A DNA stretch of 20,809 bases from UBA7236 sp035439505. GTDB lineage: Bacteria > Bacteroidota > Bacteroidia > Chitinophagales > BACL12. Numbering within the stretch: position 1 is the first letter of the stretch; every line of letters begins with the position of its first letter. Shown piece after piece: positions 6,819-15,130 of the stretch. The notes beneath the pieces are model-generated. The model was not told the DNA's origin. It worked only from the letters and a program-made list of their open reading frames with translations, and did no database searches. Made by a program: the position numbers and the translations under genes. The stretch spans positions 1-20,809 of the forward strand of contig DAORKJ010000067.1 of the NCBI GenBank assembly GCA_035439505.1, written 5' to 3'.

Positions 6819-7913
6819 ATGAAAAATATCCGAACAACCCAACCCGAAATCAAACAAGTAGCATTGCAGCAACGATTAAAAAATATGTTGGATTTAACAA
6901 TTGCTAAAGTAGCAGCACATGTTAAGGCTCCACAGCAATATGCCATGCCTGCTGATAGTAGTGCATTAGAGCATAAAATATTGAGGTTTTATAATGTATT
7001 GAAACCGCATGAAAAAGAAACATTTTTAGCAAAAACCAATTTATTATTTAATCAGTCGGCCACAGAAAATAGAAAACGTTTTGAGGATTTAATGGATATC
7101 GATATAAAATCATCCACACCCATGCTTGATAAAATAAAAGCGTTTCCACTTCCGGTTAAATATCATTTTACTGAAAAGGAGGCGACTGCAATTATAGAAA
7201 AATCAGCAAAGCTTAAAACTATCCAAAAAACGAAATCAGGCCTTACCATTGCTCCGCAACAGGCTGCAGAACCACGAACATTGTCCTTATTTTTAGAATC
7301 AGTTAAATGTAACGATCCGCAGGATGTGCTTAAGGATGAAATTTTTTTTTCAGGATTTACGTTGGATGCTTTAGGAGTAAACGAACCAATTCCATTTACA
7401 TCGGCAGGGAAATACAAAAAAAATGATTTTAAACAATTACAAATAAAATTACGCGATTTTGATTTACGTGCTGCAGGGGTTTTTCCTCAGGATTTTTTAT
7501 TAGCGTTATTTGTTTTTGAAAAAGATTCTAAAAAAGATGATGAAAGGTTAAAATTCACCATGGAGCTGATACAGGATATAGGATTATGGGTATTGGCTGC
7601 CGCCGATGTCATTGCTATTGCAGCCTTGGTTGTGACTATTGCTAGCACTTCTCCTGTTGGAATGGCTCTGATTATTGCATCAGGTGTAATTGCTGCTATA
7701 GGTTTGTCAATTATAGGTGTCATAAGCCTGATTAATAACTTACGCTTAGCTGAAATTTCATTACAAGTAACAGATTTGTTTACCTTTCCTGACCCTCCAA
7801 TTAATGTGGGTGAACAGGTAATTAACAAGCATCAGGTTGTTTTAGCAGGTAGTTTAAGTGGGGTTATGAAAGGCAACTATGATTTACAATTTCGTTGGGA
7901 GCGAACAGCATAA
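6819..7913 (+). CDS. Unrecognised protein with a hydrophobic hairpin (364 aa)
   Basis: No family is recognised with confidence. Residues 1 to about 140 are mainly helical and charged, without a signal peptide. Residues about 155-245 look like a beta-sandwich: LFLESVKCNDPQDVLKDEIF, then GKYKKNDF and FPQDFLLALFVFEKD; this resembles a domain I have seen in uncharacterised secreted or toxin-like proteins, but I cannot name it. Two adjacent strongly hydrophobic stretches follow, about 254-277 (LWVLAAADVIAIAALVVTIA) and 280-306 (VGMALIIASGVIAAIGLSII), separated by S-P. The last 55 residues are again strand-like. A soluble protein with one buried hydrophobic hairpin is the layout of some pore-forming proteins, but an ordinary membrane protein is equally possible. 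It stands alone between two terminated or promoted genes. Confidence 0.75.
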   Translation: MKNIRTTQPEIKQVALQQRLKNMLDLTIAKVAAHVKAPQQYAMPADSSALEHKILRFYNVLKPHEKETFLAKTNLLFNQSATENRKRFEDLMDIDIKSSTPMLDKIKAFPLPVKYHFTEKEATAIIEKSAKLKTIQKTKSGLTIAPQQAAEPRTLSLFLESVKCNDPQDVLKDEIFFSGFTLDALGVNEPIPFTSAGKYKKNDFKQLQIKLRDFDLRAAGVFPQDFLLALFVFEKDSKKDDERLKFTMELIQDIGLWVLAAADVIAIAALVVTIASTSPVGMALIIASGVIAAIGLSIIGVISLINNLRLAEISLQVTDLFTFPDPPINVGEQVINKHQVVLAGSLSGVMKGNYDLQFRWERTA

Positions 7914-7949
7914 ATTGTGGCTAAATTAGTAAGATTATGAACGGTGTTA

Positions 7950-7957
7950 TATCTTTG
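7950..7957 (+). promoter_or_regulatory. Candidate -7 element for the lipoprotein gene
   Basis: TATCTTTG fully matches the Bacteroidota -7 consensus TAnnTTTG and sits 14 bases before the ATG at 7972, leaving a very short leader. TTAG at 7926-7929 lies at about the right distance for a weak -33 element. Confidence 0.5.
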
Positions 7958-7971
7958 AAAAAAACACCACT

Positions 7972-8460
7972 ATGAAAAAGTCCTATTTTATATTATTGCT
8001 TTGCGGATTAAGCCTGATGTTTGCCGGTTGTCCTTATGGAGCCGATGTGCCAATTGATAAAGAGCCAACTATTCCTATTGATAAAACGCTGTTAGGCAAA
8101 TGGGAAAATAGTTCAGCATCAGATTACACGTATTACTTCAGAGCAGATGATGCCAACACCTATCGAATTTCTAAAATTTCGAGTAGCACAGGTGATTCAA
8201 CCGTATATTTTGCATTTGAAAGCAAAATAGATAACGTAAGTTTCATCAATATCTACGAGGAAAATGAATTTGGCAGTAAAACCTACTACTTGTATAAACT
8301 CACCAAACGTGGAACATCTAAAATATCGATGGAAGAAGTTACCGACAATATTGATGAAAAATTTGATACCAGTGAAGAATTAAAAGCCTACCTCGCGAAA
8401 CATCAGCATTTAAGTTTTCTTTTCAACAAAGATCCTGATGAATATGTGCGTATGGATTGA
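7972..8460 (+). CDS. Small lipoprotein of unknown function
   Basis: The N-terminus MKKSYFILLLCGLSLMFAGC is a lipoprotein signal peptide with cleavage before C20, which would be lipidated and anchored in the inner or outer membrane facing the periplasm or surface. The mature part has about 142 residues. It begins with an unstructured linker (PIDKEPTIPIDK), then LLGKWENSS and alternating short strands (YTYYFRADDANTYRI, FESKIDNVSFINIYE, KTYYLYKLTK), suggesting a small beta-barrel or lipocalin-like fold as in many Bacteroidota L-x-G-x-W lipoproteins. The C-terminus is helical (SEELKAYLAKHQHLSFLF). No enzyme motif is visible. Confidence 0.83.
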   Translation: MKKSYFILLLCGLSLMFAGCPYGADVPIDKEPTIPIDKTLLGKWENSSASDYTYYFRADDANTYRISKISSSTGDSTVYFAFESKIDNVSFINIYEENEFGSKTYYLYKLTKRGTSKISMEEVTDNIDEKFDTSEELKAYLAKHQHLSFLFNKDPDEYVRMD

Positions 8461-8468
8461 TTGGTAAC

Positions 8469-8504
8469 TATCCACACACAAATGATTTGATTTATGTGAG
8501 GATA
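8469..8504. other. Imperfect hairpin between convergent genes
   Basis: TATCCACACA (8469-8478) pairs with TGTGAGGATA (8495-8504) apart from one A-A mismatch, with a 16-base loop. It lies between the ends of the lipoprotein gene (plus) and the five-gene array (minus). There is no T run on either side, so it may be a weak or factor-assisted terminator or simply a chance hairpin. Confidence 0.25.
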
Positions 8505-8581
8505 ATTATTGTGCTATATTCTTATACTGTAAAACTTGCAGTTTAACCTAATGCCAATTTTAATACCTCCTATTATGCGTT

Positions 8582-10702
8582 TTAATTTTTAATTATTGTT
8601 TGTCCAAATAAAAACTTATCCGCAGCATAAAATTGAATAAAATACAATCCTGTAGGCAAAAAGGTCAAATAAAATGTTTCATTTGATTTTGAAATTTTAT
8701 TTGTGTAAACAATTTTACCGGTAATATCTGTCAAGATGAAATTATCAATTTTGACTTCATTTTCAGGTATCACTATAGCAATTACTTCCGTAAATGGATT
8801 CGGGTAAATAGCCACTTGTGTTAATTGTTCAAGTTTGCAGGCATTAATAATATTATACCCTGCTGAAGTATTAGAGCAACCGCTCGCATTGGTAACATTT
8901 ACTTTATAATTACCAATAATTGTTGCATTGAAAATATTTGTATTTGCTCCAACAATAGGCACATCATCCAAATACCATTGAAACGTGTAACCGGGGCCAT
9001 TGCTTGTTTTCAGCTTAATAGAGGCATCTACACACAGGTTATTGGTGCCATCTACATTATTAATAGATACAACAGGTTTAGGGTTGGCTGTTACCTGGAC
9101 TTCTTGCGCAACTTTAGTGCAAATACCATTAGATATTTTAACAGTATAATTCCCGGTTTTATTTGCGGTATATATATTCGTTGTTGCTCCTGCAATATTC
9201 GAACCATTGCGCCTCCACTGGTAGGTAAGGGTTGCATCATATTGAGTGGTAAGTGTAACTGAACCTGGCTTACAAAACGTTGTATCAGAAGTTGGTGTTA
9301 CGGCTACATGCAGTGGGCAAATGTCTGCGTACATTTTATATACCCATATATCACTTAATCCAATAGGATTTTCATTTTTATAATCGGTTGCCGGCGAATA
9401 TGAATAACCTGCTACCACCAAAGAACCATCATCATTTAAGACACTTGAAACTGTATAATCATTTTCGTTTCCACCTATAACTTTCTGCCAAATAATATTG
9501 CCTGACATGTCAAGCTTCAAAATCCAATTATCAGAAAAAACTTCGTATGGCCCAATTATATCTTCGGTTTTGTCGCCTGAAATTAGAGAGCTAGAACTGC
9601 CAACTACCAAATATTCACCCATCACATTTTGATGCACGCTTGAGATGCTTTCATAGGATGTACCTCCAATAGTATTTTCCCATTGCAAACCGCCCACCGA
9701 GTCAATTTTAACAATCCAAAAATCATCTCCACCAATGCCAATGTTATTTTCACTTTTTACCCCGGAAGCTGGGGAATGAGACCTCCCCGCAAGGATATAA
9801 CCATTATCATTTGTCTGAATAATATTAATCAGGTTGTCCTCGGAAATACCACCATAAACCTGCTGCCAGAGTTGGTTGCCGTTGGCGTCTATTTTAATTA
9901 TCCAATAATCGGTACCACCTACATTTGGTACAAATTTAGTATCTGAAAGGCCGGTATCAGAGGAACTAGCAATGATATAGCCTCCATCTGCTGTAGAAAT
10001 TATTTGGGTTGCAAAGTCTAATCCTGCTCCGCCGTATGATTTATCCCACAAAACGGTGCCGTTGCTATCAAGTTTAACCAACCAAATATCACCTAATCCA
10101 TATGCCGGTGTAGTTTTATCAATTGAAATACCGGAACTGGAATTTCCTAATAACAGGAAACCACCATCTTCTGTTAAAGCAATACTTTTGATATTATCAC
10201 TTTGATTACCTCCAATTGTATTATCCCAAATTTTATTGCCAAAGGCATCTAATTTTATTATCCAAGCATCACTCGTGCTTACTCCAAGTCGATTTTCCGA
10301 TTTATCTGCAGAAATATTAGAGGAAGATCTACCTCCTACGACAAAACTTCCATCAGGTAATTGCATTGCGTCAAAACAAAGATCATCACTTGTCCCTCCT
10401 ATAGTGTTTTCCCATTCAATTGCGCCCAATGCATTTAATTTAACAAGCCAAAAATCACCCGCACCTAATTCATTTTCTGATTTATCACCACTTATATTAG
10501 AATAAGAATGATTAACTAATAAATAACCCCCATCCAGCGTAGGCAAAATTTTTTGATTAAAATCTCCCAAAGTTCCTCCAATGGTATTTTGCCACTCAAT
10601 AATTGGAGATTGAGCATTTGACATTTGTAAAAAAGACAATCCTGTTAATAAAATAAAAATTTTAATCGGTGTCATAAGGCTTAGATTGTTATTACTATTC
10701 AT
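8582..10702 (-). CDS. T9SS-secreted seven-repeat propeller protein, array copy E (last in transcript, no MopE motif)
   Basis: This is the distal copy of the array (706 residues). A signal peptide ends near ...SNAQ (residue about 31); a second ATG at 10675 would give a shorter, equally good signal. Seven propeller repeats span about 32-457. Unlike the other four copies it goes straight from KMYADICPLH into the first Ig-like domain (about 464-545, FCKPGSVTL ... YQWRRNGSNIAGAT ... GNYTV) and has no MopE-type motif. A second Ig-like domain (about 546-625, NLCVDASIKL ... FQWYLDDVPIVGANT) leads to CSNTSAGYNIINACK, lacking the CKEG box of the other copies. The T9SS sorting domain is about 627-706 (VAIYPNPFTEV ... 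LPTGLYFIQF). It is the most diverged member, so it may be the oldest copy or under different selection. The ligand and role are unknown. Confidence 0.88.
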   Translation of the reverse strand: MNSNNNLSLMTPIKIFILLTGLSFLQMSNAQSPIIEWQNTIGGTLGDFNQKILPTLDGGYLLVNHSYSNISGDKSENELGAGDFWLVKLNALGAIEWENTIGGTSDDLCFDAMQLPDGSFVVGGRSSSNISADKSENRLGVSTSDAWIIKLDAFGNKIWDNTIGGNQSDNIKSIALTEDGGFLLLGNSSSGISIDKTTPAYGLGDIWLVKLDSNGTVLWDKSYGGAGLDFATQIISTADGGYIIASSSDTGLSDTKFVPNVGGTDYWIIKIDANGNQLWQQVYGGISEDNLINIIQTNDNGYILAGRSHSPASGVKSENNIGIGGDDFWIVKIDSVGGLQWENTIGGTSYESISSVHQNVMGEYLVVGSSSSLISGDKTEDIIGPYEVFSDNWILKLDMSGNIIWQKVIGGNENDYTVSSVLNDDGSLVVAGYSYSPATDYKNENPIGLSDIWVYKMYADICPLHVAVTPTSDTTFCKPGSVTLTTQYDATLTYQWRRNGSNIAGATTNIYTANKTGNYTVKISNGICTKVAQEVQVTANPKPVVSINNVDGTNNLCVDASIKLKTSNGPGYTFQWYLDDVPIVGANTNIFNATIIGNYKVNVTNASGCSNTSAGYNIINACKLEQLTQVAIYPNPFTEVIAIVIPENEVKIDNFILTDITGKIVYTNKISKSNETFYLTFLPTGLYFIQFYAADKFLFGQTIIKN
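9332..10609 (-). repeat. Seven propeller repeats of array copy E
   Basis: There are seven units of about 60 residues. The fourth is degenerate: it reads SSSDTGLSDTKFV where other repeats have S-x-S-x-x-S-G-D-K-[TS]-E. The fifth has SGVKSE and the seventh TDYKNE, so the GDK core is less well kept here than in the other four genes. Confidence 0.85.
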
Positions 10703-10741
10703 CTATTTTAAATTATAAATGACTACAGATTTGTGAATGGT

Positions 10742-12895
10742 TTAGTTTTTAATGAAGTTTAGTGTCTCAGTGATGTTCCCAGAAACAATTTGAATAAAAT
10801 ACAACCCTGAAGGTATAAAAGAAATATCAGCAAATATGACCTTTTCGTATGTAGTTAAATAGTGAATTTGTTGACCCATATTATTTAACAATGTAATACT
10901 TTTAAAATCACTATTTGTTGTTTCAATTATTAATGATGAAGAAGCCGGGTTTGGATAGACGATTGTATTTGATGTCAACTCATTCCCTTCTTTACATGGC
11001 ACAAAAACAGCAATACTATTCGAATTTTTAAAGCAACCGGTAGCAATTTTAGTTACCTGACATTTATAATTACCAGGTGTTGTAGCTACATAACTCAAAC
11101 CGGTGGCTCCTGCAATTAAACTGGCACCTTTATACCACTGGTAACTGCAACCACCAACAGGCGTAACATTCAGCGTAACGCTACCTCCTGCACAAAATGA
11201 GGTTGGTCCTGCAGGTGTGATAGCAGCAGAAGGTTTTTTATTAACTACTACATTAATTCCGCCTGACTCAGCTGACGCGCATTCGCTTTCAGTATAGCAG
11301 GTATAAAATCCTTTTTGTGAAGTAATATATGTTGGCGAAGTAGCTCCTGCAATTGGAGCGCCATTGCGTTTCCATTGCACTGTTGTGCCTGTATAAGTGG
11401 CATTAAGCGTTACTGTTTCACCTTGACAAATTGTGGTAGAACCTGTTGCAGTTATTGTTATAGAATCAGTTATATCTTCATCAATTAAACCGTTACAATT
11501 ATCATCTACCGTATTACAAATTTCTTCGAACGGAATACATTCCGCATACATAGTAACAATCCAAAAATCATACGTTTCGGGGCCGCCTAAGTTATTTTCA
11601 GCTTTATCAATACCAGCAGGCGATTTAGAAGAACCTGCTAATACAATTTCAAGATTTTCACCTTGAGCAATACTTGCAGATTGATCTTCTGTTGTACTTC
11701 CAATTGTATTTTGCTGCACTAAATCACCTGTGGACGATAATTCAACATACCAATAATCACTGCCACCAAGGTTTGCTTCTGTTTTATCACCTGAAATACC
11801 TGAATAACTAAGCCCAAATAATCCGAATCCGCCATCATCCAATTTTATCATATCGTATAATATTTCGGTGTCGTTGCCACCAATATTATTTTGCCAGACA
11901 ATATTACCACTCGAATTTAATTTCACAATCCAATAATCTGTGCTTAGTCCAAAAGCAATTTCTGTTTTATCGCCATCAATATCTGATGACGAATATCCCC
12001 CAACTACATAACCACCATCTGTGTCAAGAATTATTTTCCTGACAATTTCAGCACCTGTTCCTCCAATAGTATTTTGCCATTGAATATTGCCGAGATGGTT
12101 TAATTTTATTACCCAATAATCGGCGTTTCCTATTAATACTTCTGTTTTGTCGCCTGAAATTCCGGATTGCGAATAACCGCCAATGATATAACCGCCATCC
12201 CAGGTTGTTTCAACAGTATAGATATAATCGTAATTATCTCCACCAATGGTGTTTTCCCATAATAAATTACCGGAATTATCGAGTTTCATCACCCAATAAT
12301 CTGAAGTGAATGAAGGTCCTTTGTTAGCTTCCGATTTATCGCCACTTATACCTGATAATGAAAAACCAACTACAATATATCCTAAATCGAAGGTTTGTTT
12401 GATCGCTGTTGCCTGGTCGTTATCATTCCCGCCAATTGTATTTTGCCATTCGATGGCACCAGTAGCACTTAATTTTACTATCCAAAAGTCATTTCCACCT
12501 TTTGATGCTTCTGTTTTATCTCCCGAAATACTGGAACCAGAATAACCAGCTACAACATAACCACCATCAAATGTTTGCACAATCGAATTGGCAGCATCAT
12601 CTGCTAATCCACCAATTGTGTTATCCCATTCAATATTGCCAACGGAATCGGTTTTTACGATCCACATATCATAACCACCAATAATGTTTTCTGATTTGTC
12701 CGGTGACATAGGCGAACTTGAATATCCGGCAAAAATATATCCACCATCAGACGTACCTACGGTCGATTTTACGAATTCATTTTGGCTGCCGCCTATTGTG
12801 TTTTGCCAACTAAAAGGTTGCGCCTGAAGGCTACTAAACGCGAATTGGAGTAAAATAGCACCAAATGTGTTGAATAATATATTGTGTGGCTTCAT
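10742..12895 (-). CDS. T9SS-secreted seven-repeat propeller protein, array copy D
   Basis: The 717-residue product starts at the ATG at 12895 (MKPHNILFNTFGAILLQ ... SLQAQ, signal peptide to about 26). The frame remains open to 12955, but that start would put charged residues before the signal and overlap the upstream gene by 41 bases; the chosen start leaves a 19-base gap. Seven propeller repeats span about 27-449. The metal-binding motif EEICNTVDDNCNGLIDE (457-473) has N466 where other copies have D. Two Ig-like domains follow: the first with FC/TICQGETVTL and QWKRNGAPIAGAT, the second with FCAGGSVTLNVTP and YQWYKGASLIAGAT, then the PCKEG box. The T9SS sorting domain (about 642-717) reads IVYPNPASSSL ... 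IPSGLYFIQIV. It is presumably exported and surface-attached or released; the binding partner is unknown. Confidence 0.9.
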   Translation of the reverse strand: MKPHNILFNTFGAILLQFAFSSLQAQPFSWQNTIGGSQNEFVKSTVGTSDGGYIFAGYSSSPMSPDKSENIIGGYDMWIVKTDSVGNIEWDNTIGGLADDAANSIVQTFDGGYVVAGYSGSSISGDKTEASKGGNDFWIVKLSATGAIEWQNTIGGNDNDQATAIKQTFDLGYIVVGFSLSGISGDKSEANKGPSFTSDYWVMKLDNSGNLLWENTIGGDNYDYIYTVETTWDGGYIIGGYSQSGISGDKTEVLIGNADYWVIKLNHLGNIQWQNTIGGTGAEIVRKIILDTDGGYVVGGYSSSDIDGDKTEIAFGLSTDYWIVKLNSSGNIVWQNNIGGNDTEILYDMIKLDDGGFGLFGLSYSGISGDKTEANLGGSDYWYVELSSTGDLVQQNTIGSTTEDQSASIAQGENLEIVLAGSSKSPAGIDKAENNLGGPETYDFWIVTMYAECIPFEEICNTVDDNCNGLIDEDITDSITITATGSTTICQGETVTLNATYTGTTVQWKRNGAPIAGATSPTYITSQKGFYTCYTESECASAESGGINVVVNKKPSAAITPAGPTSFCAGGSVTLNVTPVGGCSYQWYKGASLIAGATGLSYVATTPGNYKCQVTKIATGCFKNSNSIAVFVPCKEGNELTSNTIVYPNPASSSLIIETTNSDFKSITLLNNMGQQIHYLTTYEKVIFADISFIPSGLYFIQIVSGNITETLNFIKN
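11549..12817 (-). repeat. Seven propeller repeats of array copy D
   Basis: Seven units of about 60 residues with the common pattern DGGY[IV]-x-x-G-x-S-x-S-x-I-S-G-D-K-[TS]-E, then D-[YF]-W-[IV]-V-K-L and x-x-G-N-I-x-W-Q-N-T-I-G-G. The last repeat is the weakest (GENLEIVLAGSSKSPAGIDK) and leads directly to the metal-binding motif. Confidence 0.88.
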
Positions 12896-12914
12896 TATGA
12901 AACCAAATATACTA

Positions 12915-15116
12915 TTATTGTTTGACAAACGCCTTCGAGATTGCTGTGCTATCACCTACCGATTGAATCAAATACAATCCATTTGGAAGGGTTGATAAAT
13001 CTATCACTGTTTCATTCGCTGTTGCAGTTATTGTTTGCACCGTTTTACCAGTTACATCAACAATCATAAATTCCTTATTGGATTGGCTCATGTCAATGGT
13101 TTGTAACATCAAATTATCATGTGCAGGATTTGGGTAAATTGTCCAATTGTTGGCAGCAATATTTTCCCCCTCTTTACAAGTAACCAATACCGCAATTGCA
13201 TTCGACATTTTAATACAACCTGTTGCTGTTTTTGTTACACGACATTTATAATTGCCGGAAGTTGTTGCTACATATACATTTGTAGTTGCACCACCAATGG
13301 CTGCTCCTCCTTTAAACCATTGGTAAGTAGCACCGCCTACAGGTGTTTCAGTTAATGTAACACTTCCTCCAGCACAAAAAGTAGTTGGTCCACCGGCTGT
13401 AATACTTGCTTTTGGATTTTTATTTACGGTAACACTAATTTCATTAGAAATATTTGATGCACATGCACTGCTTGTCTCACAAGTATAAATCCCCGTTGCT
13501 GTTGCAGTATAAGAGTCTGCCGTTGCACCCGCCATTGATACACCATTTTTTTTCCATTGAATTGAAGTTCCGGAATATGTTGCATTAAGCAATACAGTTT
13601 CACCCTGACAAACAGTGGTAGCACCGGCAGCTTCAATTGATATTGTTTCGGTAATGCCATCGTCAATTAACCCATTACAATCATCATCCAACGTATTACA
13701 AATTTCAGTTGTTGGCACGCATGCTCCACTTAGTTTTATTACCCATGCATCATCCTGACCATACCACGGAGATGTTTTATTGCCGTTTATTTCAGACCAA
13801 CTCACTGCCGAAATAAGAATTCCCCCATCTGCACCTTCACAAAAACCGAAAGCGATATCAGAATTTGTTCCACCTATTACATTTTGAGAACTGATATTTC
13901 CGATTGTATCAAGTATCAATACCCATATATCTGCAATATCGGCACCACCAATACGTGGAAGCGTTTTATCACCATTTGCAGTGGAACCCGACATACCGCC
14001 AATGATATAGTTGCCATTGCTTAATTGCATGCCTGCGTAACACTGATCTTCACGCGTTGCGCCAATGGTATTTTGCCAAATAATATCACCTGATGTGTTT
14101 AATTTCATTACATAATAGTCACCTAATCCTACGGCAGCACCAAATTGCGCTTCTGTTTTATCACCACTAATTTCAGATGCCGAGGAGCCACCTACAAAAT
14201 AATTACCATCTAATGTCTGCTGACAAAAATACACATCATCATTATGGCTGCCGCCGATGGTATTTTGCCACTCAATTGTACCAGTGTTGCTTAATTTCAA
14301 AACCCAAAAATCATTGAGCCCATTGGTGTTCTCATTTTTATTTCCGGAAAAATTAGAATTAGAACTACCACCAATAATAAATCCGCCATCGGCTGTTAAA
14401 TTAATATCAGCAAATAAATCGGTAGCATTTCCACCGTAAGCTTGTTCCCACACTTTTGTTCCTGAAGCATCTAATTTAATTACCCAATAATCTTTACCTC
14501 CAAATGAAGGTGTTGTTTTATTTCCTGAAATATCAGATTCACTATCAGCTCCAACAATATATCCACCATCAGGAGTTTGATGCACCGCATAACAATTTTC
14601 ATTTTGATCGCCACCTAAGGAAGTTTGCCATTCGATAATACCTGAAGCATTTAATTTTAAAATCCAACAGTCATAAATACCATGAAGTGGTGCTGTTTTA
14701 TTTCCACTTGGCAAAGACGACGAATAACCGCCAATAATATAGCCGCCATCAGCAGTTTGTTCTGCGTGTGCAGCAACATCTGAGCCTGTGCCGCCAAATA
14801 CTTTTTGCCATTGAATATTACCAATTGCATCCAATTTAATAATCCAATAATCTTCAGCTCCATAAGCTGCAATGGTCTTATTGCCGGAAATTCCGGATTG
14901 CGCTGTACCTGCCATAATATAGCCACCATCGGAAGTTACAGCAGTTTGTACAGTGAAATCATAAGAAGAACCACCATAAGTGCCCTGCCACACCATTTCA
15001 GGAAATTGCGCTGATAACGTAGTTACAAAACAGAACGACATCACAAAACAAATAATTACAAGTGATAATTTATTTGTTTTGTTGGTGGAATAATTTGAAC
15101 AAGCGTTTATGAACAT
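12915..15116 (-). CDS. T9SS-secreted seven-repeat propeller protein, array copy C
   Basis: The 733-residue product has a signal peptide with a longer than usual polar start (hydrophobic core LSLVIICFVMSFCFV, cleavage after ...TLSAQ, residue about 37). Seven propeller repeats span about 38-463. The MopE-type motif EICNTLDDDCNGLIDD lies at 471-486. The first Ig-like domain reads TVCQGETVLLNATYSG ... QWKKNGVSMAGAT; the second reads FCAGGSVTLTETP ... YQWFKGGAAIGGAT and ends in the conserved TATGC and CKEG boxes. The T9SS sorting domain (about 656-733) reads TIYPNPAHDNL ... LPNGLYLIQSV ... FVKQ. It starts 14 bases after the stop of copy B, consistent with one transcript. The role is unknown; the architecture suggests a stalked surface-binding protein. 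Confidence 0.91.
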   Translation of the reverse strand: MFINACSNYSTNKTNKLSLVIICFVMSFCFVTTLSAQFPEMVWQGTYGGSSYDFTVQTAVTSDGGYIMAGTAQSGISGNKTIAAYGAEDYWIIKLDAIGNIQWQKVFGGTGSDVAAHAEQTADGGYIIGGYSSSLPSGNKTAPLHGIYDCWILKLNASGIIEWQTSLGGDQNENCYAVHQTPDGGYIVGADSESDISGNKTTPSFGGKDYWVIKLDASGTKVWEQAYGGNATDLFADINLTADGGFIIGGSSNSNFSGNKNENTNGLNDFWVLKLSNTGTIEWQNTIGGSHNDDVYFCQQTLDGNYFVGGSSASEISGDKTEAQFGAAVGLGDYYVMKLNTSGDIIWQNTIGATREDQCYAGMQLSNGNYIIGGMSGSTANGDKTLPRIGGADIADIWVLILDTIGNISSQNVIGGTNSDIAFGFCEGADGGILISAVSWSEINGNKTSPWYGQDDAWVIKLSGACVPTTEICNTLDDDCNGLIDDGITETISIEAAGATTVCQGETVLLNATYSGTSIQWKKNGVSMAGATADSYTATATGIYTCETSSACASNISNEISVTVNKNPKASITAGGPTTFCAGGSVTLTETPVGGATYQWFKGGAAIGGATTNVYVATTSGNYKCRVTKTATGCIKMSNAIAVLVTCKEGENIAANNWTIYPNPAHDNLMLQTIDMSQSNKEFMIVDVTGKTVQTITATANETVIDLSTLPNGLYLIQSVGDSTAISKAFVKQ
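13728..15005 (-). repeat. Seven propeller repeats of array copy C
   Basis: Seven units of about 60 residues. This copy prefers SGNKT over SGDKT (five of seven units have GNK), so the acidic residue of the loop is not strictly conserved. The seventh unit opens SSQNVIGG in place of x-W-Q-N-T-I-G-G. Confidence 0.88.
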
Positions 15117-15130
15117 ATAATGGAAAATTA

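Noticed and set aside
8526..8543. Possible short hairpin between the lipoprotein and array ends
   Set aside because: Only four base pairs could form and there is no T run.
12896..12955. Earlier ATG for array copy D overlapping copy C
   Set aside because: The added residues (MIAQQSRRRLS...) precede and spoil the signal peptide; the ATG at 12895 gives a normal one and no overlap.
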